Notes: generated by a model not told the origin, from the sequence alone. A stretch of DNA of 64,000 nucleotides from Roseibium sp. MMSF_3544 (GCF_030732845.1 NZ_JASHKA010000006.1:124001-188000), one strand, 5' to 3'. Positions 25,994 to 35,913 are shown, counted from the stretch's first letter. Program-made: numbers and translations.

Positions 25994-27531
25994 TGAATGG
26001 CACTCCGCTCGACTTCATGAAGGGTGTTTTGGGGTGCGGCCTCGACACCGGCCGCAAGGTTCAAAATGGAGTCGTCGGTGGCCATTTCCGCGCCGATTTC
26101 ACCGACCAGCCGGCCTTCGCGGACGACAATGATGCGGTCAGTCAGCGTTGCAAGCTCTGGAAAATCGGAAGACACGACCAGAACGGCCATGCCGTCCGCG
26201 GCCTTCTTGCGCAGTTCATCGTGAATTTGAAACTTGGCCCCGACATCGACACCCTTTGTCGGTTCGTCGATGATCAGAATGTCAGGTTCGGTCTCGAGCC
26301 ATTTTGCCAGCATGATCTTCTGCTGATTGCCGCCGGACAAAAACCGGATGTTGGTATCCTGGCTTGCCGCCTTTACCGAAAACCGTTCGATTGCGTTCTG
26401 CGTCGCCTGCCGGGCGGATGCCGTGCTGAAGATACCGTGTGTGGTGTGCTTCTTCAGGCTGGCGGCGACGAGATTGTCGCGGACCGAGTGATCGAGAAAC
26501 AGGCCGTCGGTTTTTCGCTCTTCAGGCACATATCCGATCCCTGCCTTCATCGCGCCGGACAAGGAGCGCAGATCAACGGGTGCGCCCTTGATTTTCAGAA
26601 CGCCGTCGCGCGCTGTAAACAGTCCGGCCAGCGCTTTGGCGATGACACTACGCCGCGATCCCATCAATCCGGCAAGGCCGACAATTTCGCCGCTCCTGAG
26701 CGTCAACGAGATGTCCTCAAAAACGCCGGGAAACGACAAGGCCTCCGCTTCCAGAAAAACGTCTCCGATCGCATCGGATGCATGCTTCACGCTTGCCGGG
26801 ACATGGCCGCCAATCATCTCCGTGACAACTTCGTTTTCACTGGTTTCAGATGTCTTGTGCGTGCTGATTTTGCGGCCGTCGCGCAGAACGGTGACCCGAT
26901 CGGCAATGCTGAAGATTTCCGACATGTGGTGGCTGACATAAATGATGCCTATGCCGCGCCTGGTGAGATCGCGCAGGATCGTGAACAGCGCGTCGACTTC
27001 ATCAGGCGTCAGCGCGGAAGTCGGCTCATCCAGAAGAATGACCCTGGAATTCAACGAGAGTGCCTTGGCGATCTCAACGACCTGGCGCGTGCTTATCGGC
27101 AGCTTGTCGACCGGTGCTGTCACGTCGATCGACAAATTGAACTCACCAAGTAGCGTTTCGGCGCGCCGACGAAGCTTCTTCCAGTCGACGATGCCGAAGG
27201 TTGCCGGCGCATGGCCCGCGAAGATGTTTTCGGCAACAGACAGTCCGCCGGCCAGGCTGAGTTCCTGAAAGACGCACCCGATTCCAAGATTTTGCGCATG
27301 GGCGGGGTTGTCGATGACGGTCTTTTTGCCGGACAAGGAGATGGATCCGGCATCCGGCTGATGCAGCCCGTACATCATTCCAAGACATGTCGACTTGCCG
27401 GCGCCGTTTTCACCGACAAGTGCGTGAATTTCGCCGGGTAACAACTCGAAATCGACGTGGTTTATGACCTTGTTCGAACCAAAACTCTTGCTGACGGTCT
27501 GAAGCTCGATAAGCGGGGTCTTTTTGCTCAT
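25990..27531 (-). CDS. Sugar ABC transporter ATP-binding protein (RbsA type, two NBDs)
   Basis: A 513-aa tandem ATPase. The first domain has an intact Walker A (GENGAGKS, residues 40-47); the second has the degenerate P-loop (GLMGSRRSV) normal for RbsA-like proteins, with signature LSGGNQQK and Walker B ILIIDEPTKGVD. It overlaps both the GntR gene upstream and the permease downstream through ATGA junctions, giving a tightly coupled operon. Confidence 0.93.
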   Translation of the reverse strand: MSKKTPLIELQTVSKSFGSNKVINHVDFELLPGEIHALVGENGAGKSTCLGMMYGLHQPDAGSISLSGKKTVIDNPAHAQNLGIGCVFQELSLAGGLSVAENIFAGHAPATFGIVDWKKLRRRAETLLGEFNLSIDVTAPVDKLPISTRQVVEIAKALSLNSRVILLDEPTSALTPDEVDALFTILRDLTRRGIGIIYVSHHMSEIFSIADRVTVLRDGRKISTHKTSETSENEVVTEMIGGHVPASVKHASDAIGDVFLEAEALSFPGVFEDISLTLRSGEIVGLAGLMGSRRSVIAKALAGLFTARDGVLKIKGAPVDLRSLSGAMKAGIGYVPEERKTDGLFLDHSVRDNLVAASLKKHTTHGIFSTASARQATQNAIERFSVKAASQDTNIRFLSGGNQQKIMLAKWLETEPDILIIDEPTKGVDVGAKFQIHDELRKKAADGMAVLVVSSDFPELATLTDRIIVVREGRLVGEIGAEMATDDSILNLAAGVEAAPQNTLHEVERSAIQ

Positions 27532-28226
27532 TTTGTCCCCGCTTTACCATTCGGGTGCGAGTCTGCTGCCGCAATGTCGGTGATTTCGGCGGTATAGGTC
27601 GTGCGGGTCCGGTCGATATGCTGGTTCAGGATTCGAACCGTTTCTTCAACGGAGCCGCTGCGGATCGAGGCCAGGATTGCCTCGTGTTCCTGCATGGAAA
27701 GCTGCGTATGCGAGGGCTTGACCGCCAAATGGGTGCGCAAGGCCGCGATCTTGCCGGCATATCTGCGGTAGGTTTCGACAAAGTATGAATTGCCGCAATA
27801 TTTGAAGAAGGTCATGTGGAACTCGGAATCGAGATCCAGGTAACGTTTGACGTCGCCCTTGTTCAGGCGCTCCCGCATCTCATTGACGATCTCCGAGATT
27901 TCAAACAGGACATCGTTGGGGTGGCGGGTGATCGCCAGCTTGACGGCTGCCGTCTCGATCGGTTGCCGGAAGTCACAGATGTCCGCGACCTCATCGCCGC
28001 CGAGCGTGAAGACGAATGCGCCCCGCTGCGGGAAAATCTGCACGAGGCCTTCTGACCGCAGCTGAGCCAATGCCTCGCGAACAGGTGTTTTGGAAACCTG
28101 CAGGCGTTCAGCCAGCTGCCGCTCGGAAATGGCTTCTCCCAGCTTGAGGTCCCCCCGCACGATCAGATCACGCAGGTGATCGCGTACCGTTTCCGTCAGC
28201 AATTTCGGACGTTCAAAACCAGTCAT
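27528..28226 (-). CDS. GntR-family regulator, FCD subfamily (second of three related)
   Basis: A 232-aa regulator with wHTH at residues 1-80 (recognition helix SKTPVREALAQL, identical to the first GntR) and an FCD domain with ligands in LDSEFH, MQEHEA and LNQHID. It heads the minus-strand operon regulator, ATPase, permease, binding protein, mutarotase-like, epimerase. It is divergent from the lactonase operon with a shared palindrome between. Confidence 0.9.
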   Translation of the reverse strand: MTGFERPKLLTETVRDHLRDLIVRGDLKLGEAISERQLAERLQVSKTPVREALAQLRSEGLVQIFPQRGAFVFTLGGDEVADICDFRQPIETAAVKLAITRHPNDVLFEISEIVNEMRERLNKGDVKRYLDLDSEFHMTFFKYCGNSYFVETYRRYAGKIAALRTHLAVKPSHTQLSMQEHEAILASIRSGSVEETVRILNQHIDRTRTTYTAEITDIAAADSHPNGKAGTK

Positions 28227-28266
28227 TTTCCTCCCCCCTCAAATTTGAGGCTTGCTACAATATGAA

Positions 28267-28282
28267 ATCTGGTATATCAGAT
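28267..28282. promoter_or_regulatory. GntR operator, copy 2 of 3
   Basis: ATCTGGTATATCAGAT, arms ATCTG/CAGAT around GTATAT, between the divergent GntR gene (start 28226) and lactonase gene (start 28352). The position allows one site to control both transporter operons. Confidence 0.72.
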
Positions 28283-28351
28283 GTCAATAACGATTGTGCC
28301 GGCGTTGAAAGAACGCAGGACACAAGTGCGAAAGTTGGGAGGTTCGCCGAA

Positions 28352-29221
28352 ATGCAGGCCGAGTTGCTGCTCGATTGCAAGAACGAACATGGCGAGGGCG
28401 TCTTTTGGGATGCGCTTTCGAACCAGCTCTGGTGGACGGATATCCACGGCCAGAAGCTCTGGCACTATGATCCGGAAACCGGCAAAGCGGCTCACATCGA
28501 CATGCCCCGGCGCGTCGCCTGTTTCGCGCCGCGCAAGACGGGCGGCCACATCGTTGCCTTCGACCAGACGATCGCCCTTTTTGACCTGGAAACCGGCGCC
28601 ACCGAAATAATCCACGAGTTCGAACCCGAAAATGCGGACACCCGTCTGAATGACGGCAGAACGGACCGTCAGGGCCGTCTCGTTGTCGGCGGCATGAACG
28701 AGGGCTCCGGCGTTGCAGATTCGACGGTTCTGCGCGTCGATGCGGACCTCTCCGTCACGCGCCTGATCGACGGGGTGGCGTGCGCGAACTCGACCTGTTT
28801 CAGCGCCACCGGCGACACGATGTATTTCGCCGATACGCCTGAAAAGACCGTCCGTGCTTACCCTTACAATGCCGAGAGTGGCGAGATCGGGCAGCCGGAA
28901 ATCCATTGCGACATGCGCGACGAACCGGGGCTGCCGGACGGATCCTGCGTGGACGCGGAAGGCGGGGTCTGGAACGCGGAATGGGAAGGTCGCCGCGTGG
29001 TCAGGATCGCGCCGAACGGAAAGATCGACCGCGTGATTGAAGTTCCGGTCTGGAAGCCGACGTGCTGTGCCTTCGGCGGACCGGACCTCGACACGCTGTT
29101 CATCACGACATCGCGATTGGCGAGCTCTCAGGAGGTTCTCGACGCAGAACCTGCCTCAGGAGGGTTGTTCGCCGTCAAACCAGGCGTCAGGGGCGTGGAA
29201 GACGTTCCTTTCGCCGGATGA
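28352..29221 (+). CDS. SMP-30/gluconolactonase-family lactonase
   Basis: A 289-aa six-bladed beta-propeller hydrolase that opens sugar-acid lactones with a divalent metal. Metal-ligand positions are visible: Glu15 in GEGVFW, the Asn in VACANSTCF, and Asp in LPDGSCVD; NDGR at 100-103 is the substrate loop. I use the ATG at 28352, which has GGGAGG before it; an earlier in-frame ATG at 28262 would place the operator inside the gene. It opens the plus-strand sugar-acid operon. The lactone could come from the SDR or the uronate-dehydrogenase-like enzyme nearby. Confidence 0.88.
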   Translation: MQAELLLDCKNEHGEGVFWDALSNQLWWTDIHGQKLWHYDPETGKAAHIDMPRRVACFAPRKTGGHIVAFDQTIALFDLETGATEIIHEFEPENADTRLNDGRTDRQGRLVVGGMNEGSGVADSTVLRVDADLSVTRLIDGVACANSTCFSATGDTMYFADTPEKTVRAYPYNAESGEIGQPEIHCDMRDEPGLPDGSCVDAEGGVWNAEWEGRRVVRIAPNGKIDRVIEVPVWKPTCCAFGGPDLDTLFITTSRLASSQEVLDAEPASGGLFAVKPGVRGVEDVPFAG

Positions 29222-29250
29222 TTTTTCACCAACACCCCGGGAGGAGACAC

Positions 29251-30288
29251 ATGAAAAATCTCGTGAAATCAATCGCATTTGGTGCCAGCCTCGCTGTAAT
29301 GAGTGCTGGAGCGTCCGTTGCAAGTGACTATCCGGCGTCCGTGCCGCTCCAGGACGGAGCACAGGCGGGGATGGATACGATCAAGCCGGTGAACGACACG
29401 TTCCGGATTGCCTACATGCCGCCGGCAACCGAGTTCAACTACTACATCGCGATCGGCGAAGGCGTCAAAAAGGTCGCCGCCGAAAAAGGTGTCGAAGTCT
29501 TCATGCTGGCACCCCAAAGCGGCGCTGATATCAACGGCCAGATGGGCATGATCCAGGACGTTCTGACCCAGGACGTGGACGCGATCATCTTTGGCACGCA
29601 CGACGAATTCGCTGCTGCACCTCTGCTCAAGAAGGCGGTCGACAAGGGCGTCGCGGTTGTCATGATCAACTCCGACATTCCGAACTTCCCGACCCCCATC
29701 CACGGCGTTGTCGGTTATGCGCAGCGCAAGGGCACGCACAAGATTGCCGACTGGGCGATCGAGAAAGCTGATGGTCAACCCGTCAAGGTGGGCATCATTG
29801 AAGGGCAGCCCGGATACCACTCGACAGAACGTGTCGGCGGCTTCCTCGATGGCATCAAGGACGCGGAAAACTTTGAAGTGGTCGTCTCCATCGACGGCAA
29901 GTGGAATGTGGAAGGCGGCAACACGGCCGGCATGGACATTCTCCAGTCGCATCCCGATGTCGACATGCTCTTTGCCGCCAACGACTACATGGCGATCGGT
30001 GCCTCCTATGCGGCCAAGGCCATGGGCCGGCGTGACCTGACCATTCTCGGAAACGACGGCGACACGTCGGGCCTTGAAGAAATCGCGGCAGGCAACTTCA
30101 CCGCAACGGTCAACACCGTTCCTTTCCTGATGGGTCAGGCGGCCATGCACGCCACGCTGGATGCGCTGAATGGAACGTTCGAAGGCGGATGGATCGAGAT
30201 CCCGACGACCATTATCGACGAGAGCAATGTGGTTCAGGTGCTTCAGGAGCCTGAGAAGCTCTACCCGCAGCCTTCCAAGTCCTACTGA
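29251..30288 (+). CDS. Sugar ABC transporter substrate-binding protein (type I fold)
   Basis: A 345-aa periplasmic protein with a Sec signal (MKNLVKSIAFGASLAVMSAG, cleavage near VAS at 24) and a ribose-binding-like core (DAIIFGTHDEFAAAPL, LFAANDYMAIGA, ILGNDGD). GGAGGAG precedes the ATG. It is the receptor for the ATPase and permease that follow, and is followed by a UUCG hairpin. Confidence 0.9.
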   Translation: MKNLVKSIAFGASLAVMSAGASVASDYPASVPLQDGAQAGMDTIKPVNDTFRIAYMPPATEFNYYIAIGEGVKKVAAEKGVEVFMLAPQSGADINGQMGMIQDVLTQDVDAIIFGTHDEFAAAPLLKKAVDKGVAVVMINSDIPNFPTPIHGVVGYAQRKGTHKIADWAIEKADGQPVKVGIIEGQPGYHSTERVGGFLDGIKDAENFEVVVSIDGKWNVEGGNTAGMDILQSHPDVDMLFAANDYMAIGASYAAKAMGRRDLTILGNDGDTSGLEEIAAGNFTATVNTVPFLMGQAAMHATLDALNGTFEGGWIEIPTTIIDESNVVQVLQEPEKLYPQPSKSY

Positions 30289-30308
30289 TCCACAAACAAC
30301 GCGGCCGC

Positions 30309-30328
30309 GTGGCGTCTTCGGACGCCAC
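30309..30328 (+). promoter_or_regulatory. 8-bp hairpin with UUCG tetraloop after the binding-protein gene
   Basis: GTGGCGTC and GACGCCAC pair around TTCG, giving the exceptionally stable C(UUCG)G loop 20 bases after the stop. No T-run follows. It also argues against translation from the GTG at 30309, which lies in the stem. Confidence 0.65.
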
Positions 30329-30374
30329 CGGTCCCAGGTTGGTTGTGAAAGCCGAACTTATCCGGGCCAAAACG

Positions 30375-31910
30375 ATGACGTCGATTTCTGAAATCAAAGA
30401 GCCGCTTTGGGAAGTGATTGATCTTGTTAAGCGCTATCCGGGCGTCCTTGCCAATGATCATGTTTCATTGAAGCTGTTCGAGGGTTCCATCCACGGTTTG
30501 CTGGGCGAAAACGGTTGCGGCAAGTCAACCCTTATCAAGATGTTGTCCGGAGTGCAGCCACCCGATGCCGGCCGTATCAGGTGCCGGGGCGAAGACGTTC
30601 AGCTTCACAGCCCGACGGATGCGCGCGCCAAGGGAATAGCAACCGTCTTCCAGGAGTTTTCGATTGTCCCGTCTCTGACGGTCGCTGAAAACATTTTCCT
30701 CGGCAGGCTGCCCACAGGCAGGTTCGGCGGTGTCGACTGGACCGTGATGAACCGTGAGGCGAAATCCGTTCTTGCGGAAATGGAAGTCGATCTCGATCCA
30801 GAAGACATCACGGGCAATCTGTCCGTTGCCGAGCAGCAGCTCGTTGAAATCGCCAAGGCGCTGGCCTCGGACGCACGCATGATCATCCTGGACGAACCGA
30901 CAGCGGCGCTCGGCCTGTCGGAAATCGATCATCTGCACAAGCTTTTGCGGCGGATGCGCGAAAAGGGATGCGCCATTCTTTATGTTTCGCACCGGCTGGA
31001 TGAGGTCGAAAGGATTGTCGATGAAGTCACGATCCTGCGCGGTGGCCAGGTGGTGCGGGCCAGCGGTGAAACAGAGATTTCGGTCGACAACATCGTCGCT
31101 GCGATGATCGGCGAGGATGTCGGCGAACACTATCCCAAGACCGACAATTCCCGTGAAGAGATTGTCCTTGAGGCCCATGGTCTGACAACAGCCAAGGGTG
31201 TTTCGGGCGCATCCTTTTCAGTGCGGGCGGGTGAGGTTTTGGGTCTTGGCGGCGTCCTGGGGTCCGGGCGCACGGAGATTGCGCTCGGCTTGTTCGGCGC
31301 TGACCCGCTTCTGGAAGGTGAGGTCAGGATCCACGGCAAGCCGGTCAAGATCAAGAGCCCTATGGATGCCATCCGCGCAGGGATGGCGCTGGTATCTGAA
31401 AACAGGAAATTCGACGGCCTGTTTCCCAATTTCGCTGCCGGCGGCAACATCACGACGGCAGGGCTCTCAAACATAACCCGAGCCGGCTTCCTCGATCTTT
31501 CGACCGAGGACAAGGTGACTGCCGAGTACATCCAGAAGCTGGAGATCTCTCCGCAGGCCGATTCCAAGACGATCAACCTCTTGTCGGGCGGCAATCAGCA
31601 AAAGGTGATCCTTGCCCGCTGGCTGTTCTGCAATGCCGACATTCTGATTTTCGACGAACCGACGCAGGGTATCGATGTCGGTGCCAAACTTGCGGTCTAC
31701 CGGCTGATCAACGAACTGACCGCCCAGGGCAAGTCGATCATTCTGATCAGTTCAGATCACGATGAACTTCTGGCCATGAGCGACCGGATTGCGACCGTCC
31801 AGCACGGAACCGTCACCGGTATCGCCAAGGCATCCGAGCTTTCGCATGTCGACCTTGTGAAAGCATCTTCCGACGAGGCAACCCACAAATTACAGGAGTC
31901 GGCGGCATGA
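30375..31910 (+). CDS. Sugar ABC transporter ATP-binding protein (RbsA type, two NBDs)
   Basis: A 511-aa tandem ATPase. The first P-loop is GENGCGKS, with a Cys where Ala is usual; the second is the degenerate GVLGSGRTE. LSGGNQQKV and ILIFDEPTQGID mark the second signature and Walker B. The ATG at 30375 has a poor Shine-Dalgarno, so the exact start is uncertain; a GTG start at 30309 would fall in the hairpin. Permease gene follows through ATGA. Confidence 0.9.
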   Translation: MTSISEIKEPLWEVIDLVKRYPGVLANDHVSLKLFEGSIHGLLGENGCGKSTLIKMLSGVQPPDAGRIRCRGEDVQLHSPTDARAKGIATVFQEFSIVPSLTVAENIFLGRLPTGRFGGVDWTVMNREAKSVLAEMEVDLDPEDITGNLSVAEQQLVEIAKALASDARMIILDEPTAALGLSEIDHLHKLLRRMREKGCAILYVSHRLDEVERIVDEVTILRGGQVVRASGETEISVDNIVAAMIGEDVGEHYPKTDNSREEIVLEAHGLTTAKGVSGASFSVRAGEVLGLGGVLGSGRTEIALGLFGADPLLEGEVRIHGKPVKIKSPMDAIRAGMALVSENRKFDGLFPNFAAGGNITTAGLSNITRAGFLDLSTEDKVTAEYIQKLEISPQADSKTINLLSGGNQQKVILARWLFCNADILIFDEPTQGIDVGAKLAVYRLINELTAQGKSIILISSDHDELLAMSDRIATVQHGTVTGIAKASELSHVDLVKASSDEATHKLQESAA

Positions 31911-32893
31911 AACGCATATTCGACGCGCAACTGCTCGGCCCGGCGATCGCCCTGATCGTCATTGCAACACTTGTCGCCTTGACGACAGACCGGTTTCTCA
32001 ATCCGGGGAACCTGTCCAACCTGTCTCTTCAGGTCAGCATCGTGGCGCTGATCGCGATCGGTTCGACGATCGTCATCATCACGGCCGGAATTGACCTGAG
32101 TGCAGGGTCCATGGTCGCGCTTTTGACCATGTTGCTGGCCGAAATGCTCAAGTTCATGGGCCTGCCGTTGCCGCTTGCGATTCTGCTCGTTCTGGGCTGC
32201 GGTCTGGCACTCGGCCTGACCAACGGGGTGCTGACGGCCTATCTGCGCATCCCGTCCTTCATTACGACGCTGGCCGGTCTGATCGCCTTCCGCGGTCTGG
32301 CGCTGCTCTTCAACAACGGCTCCCCGATCTTCTCGCTCGACCCGAACCTGGAGCCGCTGTTTTACGGTTCCCTCTTGGGGATTCCCCTGCCGTTCTACTA
32401 TCTGGTCTTCTTCTACGGTCTTGCCGCCGTGGTGATGAACTATTCCAAGCTCGGCCGTGAAATCTATGCCATCGGCGGCAATCCCTCGGCGGCCGCCCTC
32501 TCCGGGATCAACGTACGGCGCGTCCAGACCTACGCATTCGCCATCGCCGGCTTCATGACTGCGATTGGTGCCGTCCTGATGGCAGCACGGTTGAACTCCG
32601 GATCACCGAATTACGGACAGACCCTTGAGCTGCAGGCCATCGCGGCGGCCGTGGTCGGCGGGGCAAGTCTTGCCGGCGGGCGCGGCAATGTGCTTGCCAC
32701 GCTTATCGGCTCACTGACCATTGTTGTCGTTCAAAATGCGCTCAACCTGAACGCAGTCCCGACATCGGTTCAGAACATCGTCCTTGGCATGATCATTCTT
32801 GCTGCCGTCGGCGTCGACATGTGGCGGAACGAACTCTCGAGCAAGATCGGCGCGCTGTTTTCGTTTTCGTCCGCCAAACAACGGGGAGCATAG
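31907..32893 (+). CDS. Sugar ABC transporter permease (RbsC type)
   Basis: A 328-aa membrane protein with about nine or ten hydrophobic segments and the family hallmarks AGIDLSAGSMVALL and AAAVVGGASLAGGRGN. It is translationally coupled to the ATPase and lies 3 bases before the SDR gene. Confidence 0.92.
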   Translation: MKRIFDAQLLGPAIALIVIATLVALTTDRFLNPGNLSNLSLQVSIVALIAIGSTIVIITAGIDLSAGSMVALLTMLLAEMLKFMGLPLPLAILLVLGCGLALGLTNGVLTAYLRIPSFITTLAGLIAFRGLALLFNNGSPIFSLDPNLEPLFYGSLLGIPLPFYYLVFFYGLAAVVMNYSKLGREIYAIGGNPSAAALSGINVRRVQTYAFAIAGFMTAIGAVLMAARLNSGSPNYGQTLELQAIAAAVVGGASLAGGRGNVLATLIGSLTIVVVQNALNLNAVPTSVQNIVLGMIILAAVGVDMWRNELSSKIGALFSFSSAKQRGA

Positions 32894-32896
32894 GCA

Positions 32897-33685
32897 ATGG
32901 ATCTCGAACTCCAGGGAAAACGTGTCCTCGTAACGGGCTCCGGTGCAGGCATCGGCAAAGCGACGGCCAAGGCGTTTCTGGAAGAAGGTGCCAGCGTCAT
33001 CGTCAACGGTTTGACGCCGCAGGAGGTTGAAGCCTGTGTTCAGGACCTTGGCCAGATCGGAGATGTCAGCGGTTTGTCGGCCGACCTGACAAAAACCGAA
33101 GATGCCGAAAAGCTTTTCGCGTTTGCCGCCGGTCCCGGGCCGGTGGACATCCTGGTGAACAACGTCGGCATCTTTTCCGTCAAGGCGTTTGAAGACCTGA
33201 CTGACGAGGAATGGCTTTCCTACTTCAATATCAACGTCTTGAGTGCGGTGCGCATGAGCCGGCTCATTCTTCCTGGAATGCTGCAAAAGAATGCGGGCGC
33301 CATCGTCAATCTTGCCAGCGAAGCGGCGGTCAAGCCGTTGCCGCAGATGGTTCATTACTCGGTCACCAAGACCGCAATGCTGGGGCTGACCCGTGGCATG
33401 GCGGAACTAACCAAGGGCACGAAGGTTCGCGTGAACTCAGTGCTTCCCGGACCGACCTGGACAGAGGGCGTCCAGAATTATTTCGAAGGTCTTGCCGATC
33501 AAAAGGCCGAGCCCATCGACGAGATCGTCTCGAATTATTTCCAGCACGACGAACCGACATCTCTCATTCAGAGGTTCGTTGAACCCGACGAAGTGGCGCG
33601 AATGATTGCATTTGTCGCCGCATCCGGTGCGGCCAACGGTGCGGGTTACCGCATCGAGGGCGGCATCATTCGAAGCATCGTCTGA
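32897..33685 (+). CDS. Short-chain dehydrogenase/reductase
   Basis: A 262-aa classical SDR: TGSGAGIGKA near residues 13-22, NNVG near 90, and catalytic Tyr/Lys in YSVTK near 153-157. In this operon it is the best candidate for the sugar-1-dehydrogenase that makes the lactone hydrolysed by the SMP-30 protein. That assignment is from context; SDR specificity cannot be read from the sequence. Confidence 0.87.
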   Translation: MDLELQGKRVLVTGSGAGIGKATAKAFLEEGASVIVNGLTPQEVEACVQDLGQIGDVSGLSADLTKTEDAEKLFAFAAGPGPVDILVNNVGIFSVKAFEDLTDEEWLSYFNINVLSAVRMSRLILPGMLQKNAGAIVNLASEAAVKPLPQMVHYSVTKTAMLGLTRGMAELTKGTKVRVNSVLPGPTWTEGVQNYFEGLADQKAEPIDEIVSNYFQHDEPTSLIQRFVEPDEVARMIAFVAASGAANGAGYRIEGGIIRSIV

Positions 33686-33710
33686 ACACCGAAAGACAAC
33701 GGAGCAAATT

Positions 33711-34205
33711 ATGCCAGCACTCACCTTTTCTCACATCGGCATCACCGTCCCGGACCTTGAGAAAGCCGTTGAGTTCTACACGAAAGCATTTGGCTTTTAT
33801 CTGATCATGGGCGCGACCGAGATCAAGCACGACGACAGCGCGATCGGCCAGATGTGCGACGACGTCTTCGGCGAAGGCTGGGGATCGTTCCGCATTGCCC
33901 ACCTGAGCACGGGAGACGGCATAGGCATCGAGCTTTTCGAGTTTCCGAACACCGAGCAGGAAGAGAACCCCTTCGAATACTGGCGTCCCGGGCTGTTTCA
34001 TTTCTGCCTGCAGGACGAGGACCTGGAGGCGCGCGTCAAGGTCATCGAAAGCCTCGGCGGACGGCAGCGCATGAAGGAGGTGCGCCGGTACTATCCAGGC
34101 GAAAAGCCGTATCGCATGGTCTATTGCGAAGATCCGTTCGGCAACATCATCGAGCTCTACAGCCACTCGTACGAACTCACCTATTCGGCGGGCGCTTATG
34201 TCTGA
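33711..34205 (+). CDS. VOC/glyoxalase-family protein
   Basis: A 164-aa metalloprotein of the vicinal-oxygen-chelate superfamily. The paired beta-alpha-beta motifs begin FSHIGITVPDLEKAVEFY and end DPFGNIIELYS; candidate metal ligands are His8, Glu in IELFEF, His in FHFCL and Glu in IIELYS. Such proteins isomerise, dioxygenate or lyse small substrates. GGAG precedes the ATG, and the gene overlaps the next by 8 bases. Role in sugar-acid metabolism unknown; possibly an epimerase. Confidence 0.78.
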   Translation: MPALTFSHIGITVPDLEKAVEFYTKAFGFYLIMGATEIKHDDSAIGQMCDDVFGEGWGSFRIAHLSTGDGIGIELFEFPNTEQEENPFEYWRPGLFHFCLQDEDLEARVKVIESLGGRQRMKEVRRYYPGEKPYRMVYCEDPFGNIIELYSHSYELTYSAGAYV

Positions 34206-35226
34206 TGTTCCGGAAAAACCGTGGCGCGATGACCGGCCCAAGGTGGTGATCACCGATTTCGATTTCGGTGACATCGACGTGGAACGGGAAATTCTCGAAG
34301 CCGTGGGAGCCGAGGTCGTCGGGCTGCAGAGCAAGCAGGAGGAAGACCTCTTCGAGGCTGCGCGCGACAGTGCGGCCATGATCAATCAGTATGCGCGTAT
34401 CGGACGGGCGACGATCTCACGGATGCAGAAATGCGAAGTGATCGCGCGCTACGGTGTCGGCGTCGACATCGTTGACGTCGAGGCTGCAACCGAACGCGGC
34501 ATCCTGGTCACCAATGTGCAGGACTACTGTACCGAGGAGGTCGCCGACCACGCCATTGCGCTGTGGCTCACGCTTGCCCGGAAGCTGCCCGACTACGACC
34601 GGGCCACCCACAACGGGATCTGGCGCTGGCAGAGCGGACAGCCGGTCAATCGGATACGTGGGCGGACAATGGGTGTCGTGTCGCTTGGCAAGATCGGCAA
34701 GGCGATTGCCACACGGGCGCGCGCTTTCGGAGCCAGGATTATCGCCTACGACCCGTTCCTGCCCGAGGCCGTGGCCAGAGAGCAAGATGTTGAGCTGGTC
34801 TCGAAAGACGAGCTGCTGAGACGCAGCGACTACGTCCTTATGCAGGCCCCGATGACCCCGCAAACGCGGCACTTCCTCTCCGATGCGGAGTTTGCCCAAA
34901 TGAAGCCGGGGGCGATACTGGTCAACACGGGCCGGGGGCCGACTGTCGACAATGCTGCGCTTTACAGGGCCTTGAGCGAGGGACGGCTGGCCGCCGCGGG
35001 TCTTGACGATCCGGAAGAGGAACCAGCGAAACGGGCCACGTGGAACCCGGCAGACAATCCCCTGTTCAGCTTGCCGAACGTCCTGGTCACGCCGCACGCT
35101 GCTTACTATTCAGAAGAGTCGATCACGGCAGCACGCACCATCGCCGCGACCCAGGTCGCCAAGGTTCTCACGAAGCGTGAGCCGGATTATCCGGTGAATT
35201 TGTCAGCGCTCAGTCTTTCCGCATAG
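34198..35226 (+). CDS. D-2-hydroxyacid dehydrogenase (C-terminal-binding-protein-like subfamily)
   Basis: A 342-aa NAD(P)-dependent oxidoreductase. The nucleotide fold begins GVVSLGKIG at residue 159, with Ser where Gly is usual; the catalytic Arg246 is in NTGRG and His300 in TPHAAY, with the acidic residue in LDDPEEEP. It would reduce a 2-keto acid or oxidise a 2-hydroxy acid derived from the sugar acid. It sits between the VOC and RraA-like genes. Confidence 0.86.
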   Translation: MSDVPEKPWRDDRPKVVITDFDFGDIDVEREILEAVGAEVVGLQSKQEEDLFEAARDSAAMINQYARIGRATISRMQKCEVIARYGVGVDIVDVEAATERGILVTNVQDYCTEEVADHAIALWLTLARKLPDYDRATHNGIWRWQSGQPVNRIRGRTMGVVSLGKIGKAIATRARAFGARIIAYDPFLPEAVAREQDVELVSKDELLRRSDYVLMQAPMTPQTRHFLSDAEFAQMKPGAILVNTGRGPTVDNAALYRALSEGRLAAAGLDDPEEEPAKRATWNPADNPLFSLPNVLVTPHAAYYSEESITAARTIAATQVAKVLTKREPDYPVNLSALSLSA

Positions 35227-35241
35227 CACAGGAAATTAGGA

Positions 35242-35913
35242 ATGCTTAAAGAGTTCAACGATTTCGAACGCCGCCCGGATCTCCTGGAGAAGTTCGACGA
35301 CGTCGTGAAGTGCTACTCCGCAACGGCTGTGTTTGCCGATGTGCAATACCGCACAGGCGTCATGGACAGTGGGATCAAACCGGCCTTCAGGGCAAAGGTC
35401 ACCGGTCAGGCGATTACGGTGCAGTTGTCCAAGGGTGATCTTGTCGATCCTCTCAAGGCGTTGGAGATGGGCCAACCCGGCGACATTATCGTCGTCGATG
35501 CCGGTGGTGATCCGAACACCTCCGTTTGCGGTGGCCTGATGGGCGGACTGGCTCAGAACCGCGGCATTCGCGCCATGATCGTCGACGGTGCCGGGCGGGA
35601 TACCGACGAGCTGGAGGACATCGGCTGGCCGATCTGGACCCGCGCGATCACGCCGCGCGGAACCCACACCATGTTTTCCGGCCGCAAGGAAGAACTTTCC
35701 ATCAACGTGCCGATCCAGTGTGGCGGCATTGTTGTCAAACCCGGCGACTTCATCGTGGCTGACCTGATGGGTGTCACGGTTATTCCGCTGGAACGGGCCG
35801 AGGAGGCCGTCCAGCAGGCCCGAGAGCAGGCGGATCGGGAAGAAGAGACCCGCAAATGGGTTGCGAAGGGGAAGACCGTCGAGGATTTGCTCAATGAATT
35901 CGGTCGTATCTGA
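35242..35913 (+). CDS. RraA-like protein (4-hydroxy-2-oxoacid aldolase type), first of four in window
   Basis: A 223-aa protein of the RraA / HMG-CHA aldolase family. GDIIVVDAGG and the active-site segment RGIRAMIVDGAGRD are intact, including the Arg-Asp pair needed by pyruvate aldolases of this family; true RraA RNase E inhibitors lack a catalytic role. The context of 2-keto acid enzymes favours an aldolase or decarboxylase. It overlaps the DgoK-like gene by 20 bases. Confidence 0.78.
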   Translation: MLKEFNDFERRPDLLEKFDDVVKCYSATAVFADVQYRTGVMDSGIKPAFRAKVTGQAITVQLSKGDLVDPLKALEMGQPGDIIVVDAGGDPNTSVCGGLMGGLAQNRGIRAMIVDGAGRDTDELEDIGWPIWTRAITPRGTHTMFSGRKEELSINVPIQCGGIVVKPGDFIVADLMGVTVIPLERAEEAVQQAREQADREEETRKWVAKGKTVEDLLNEFGRI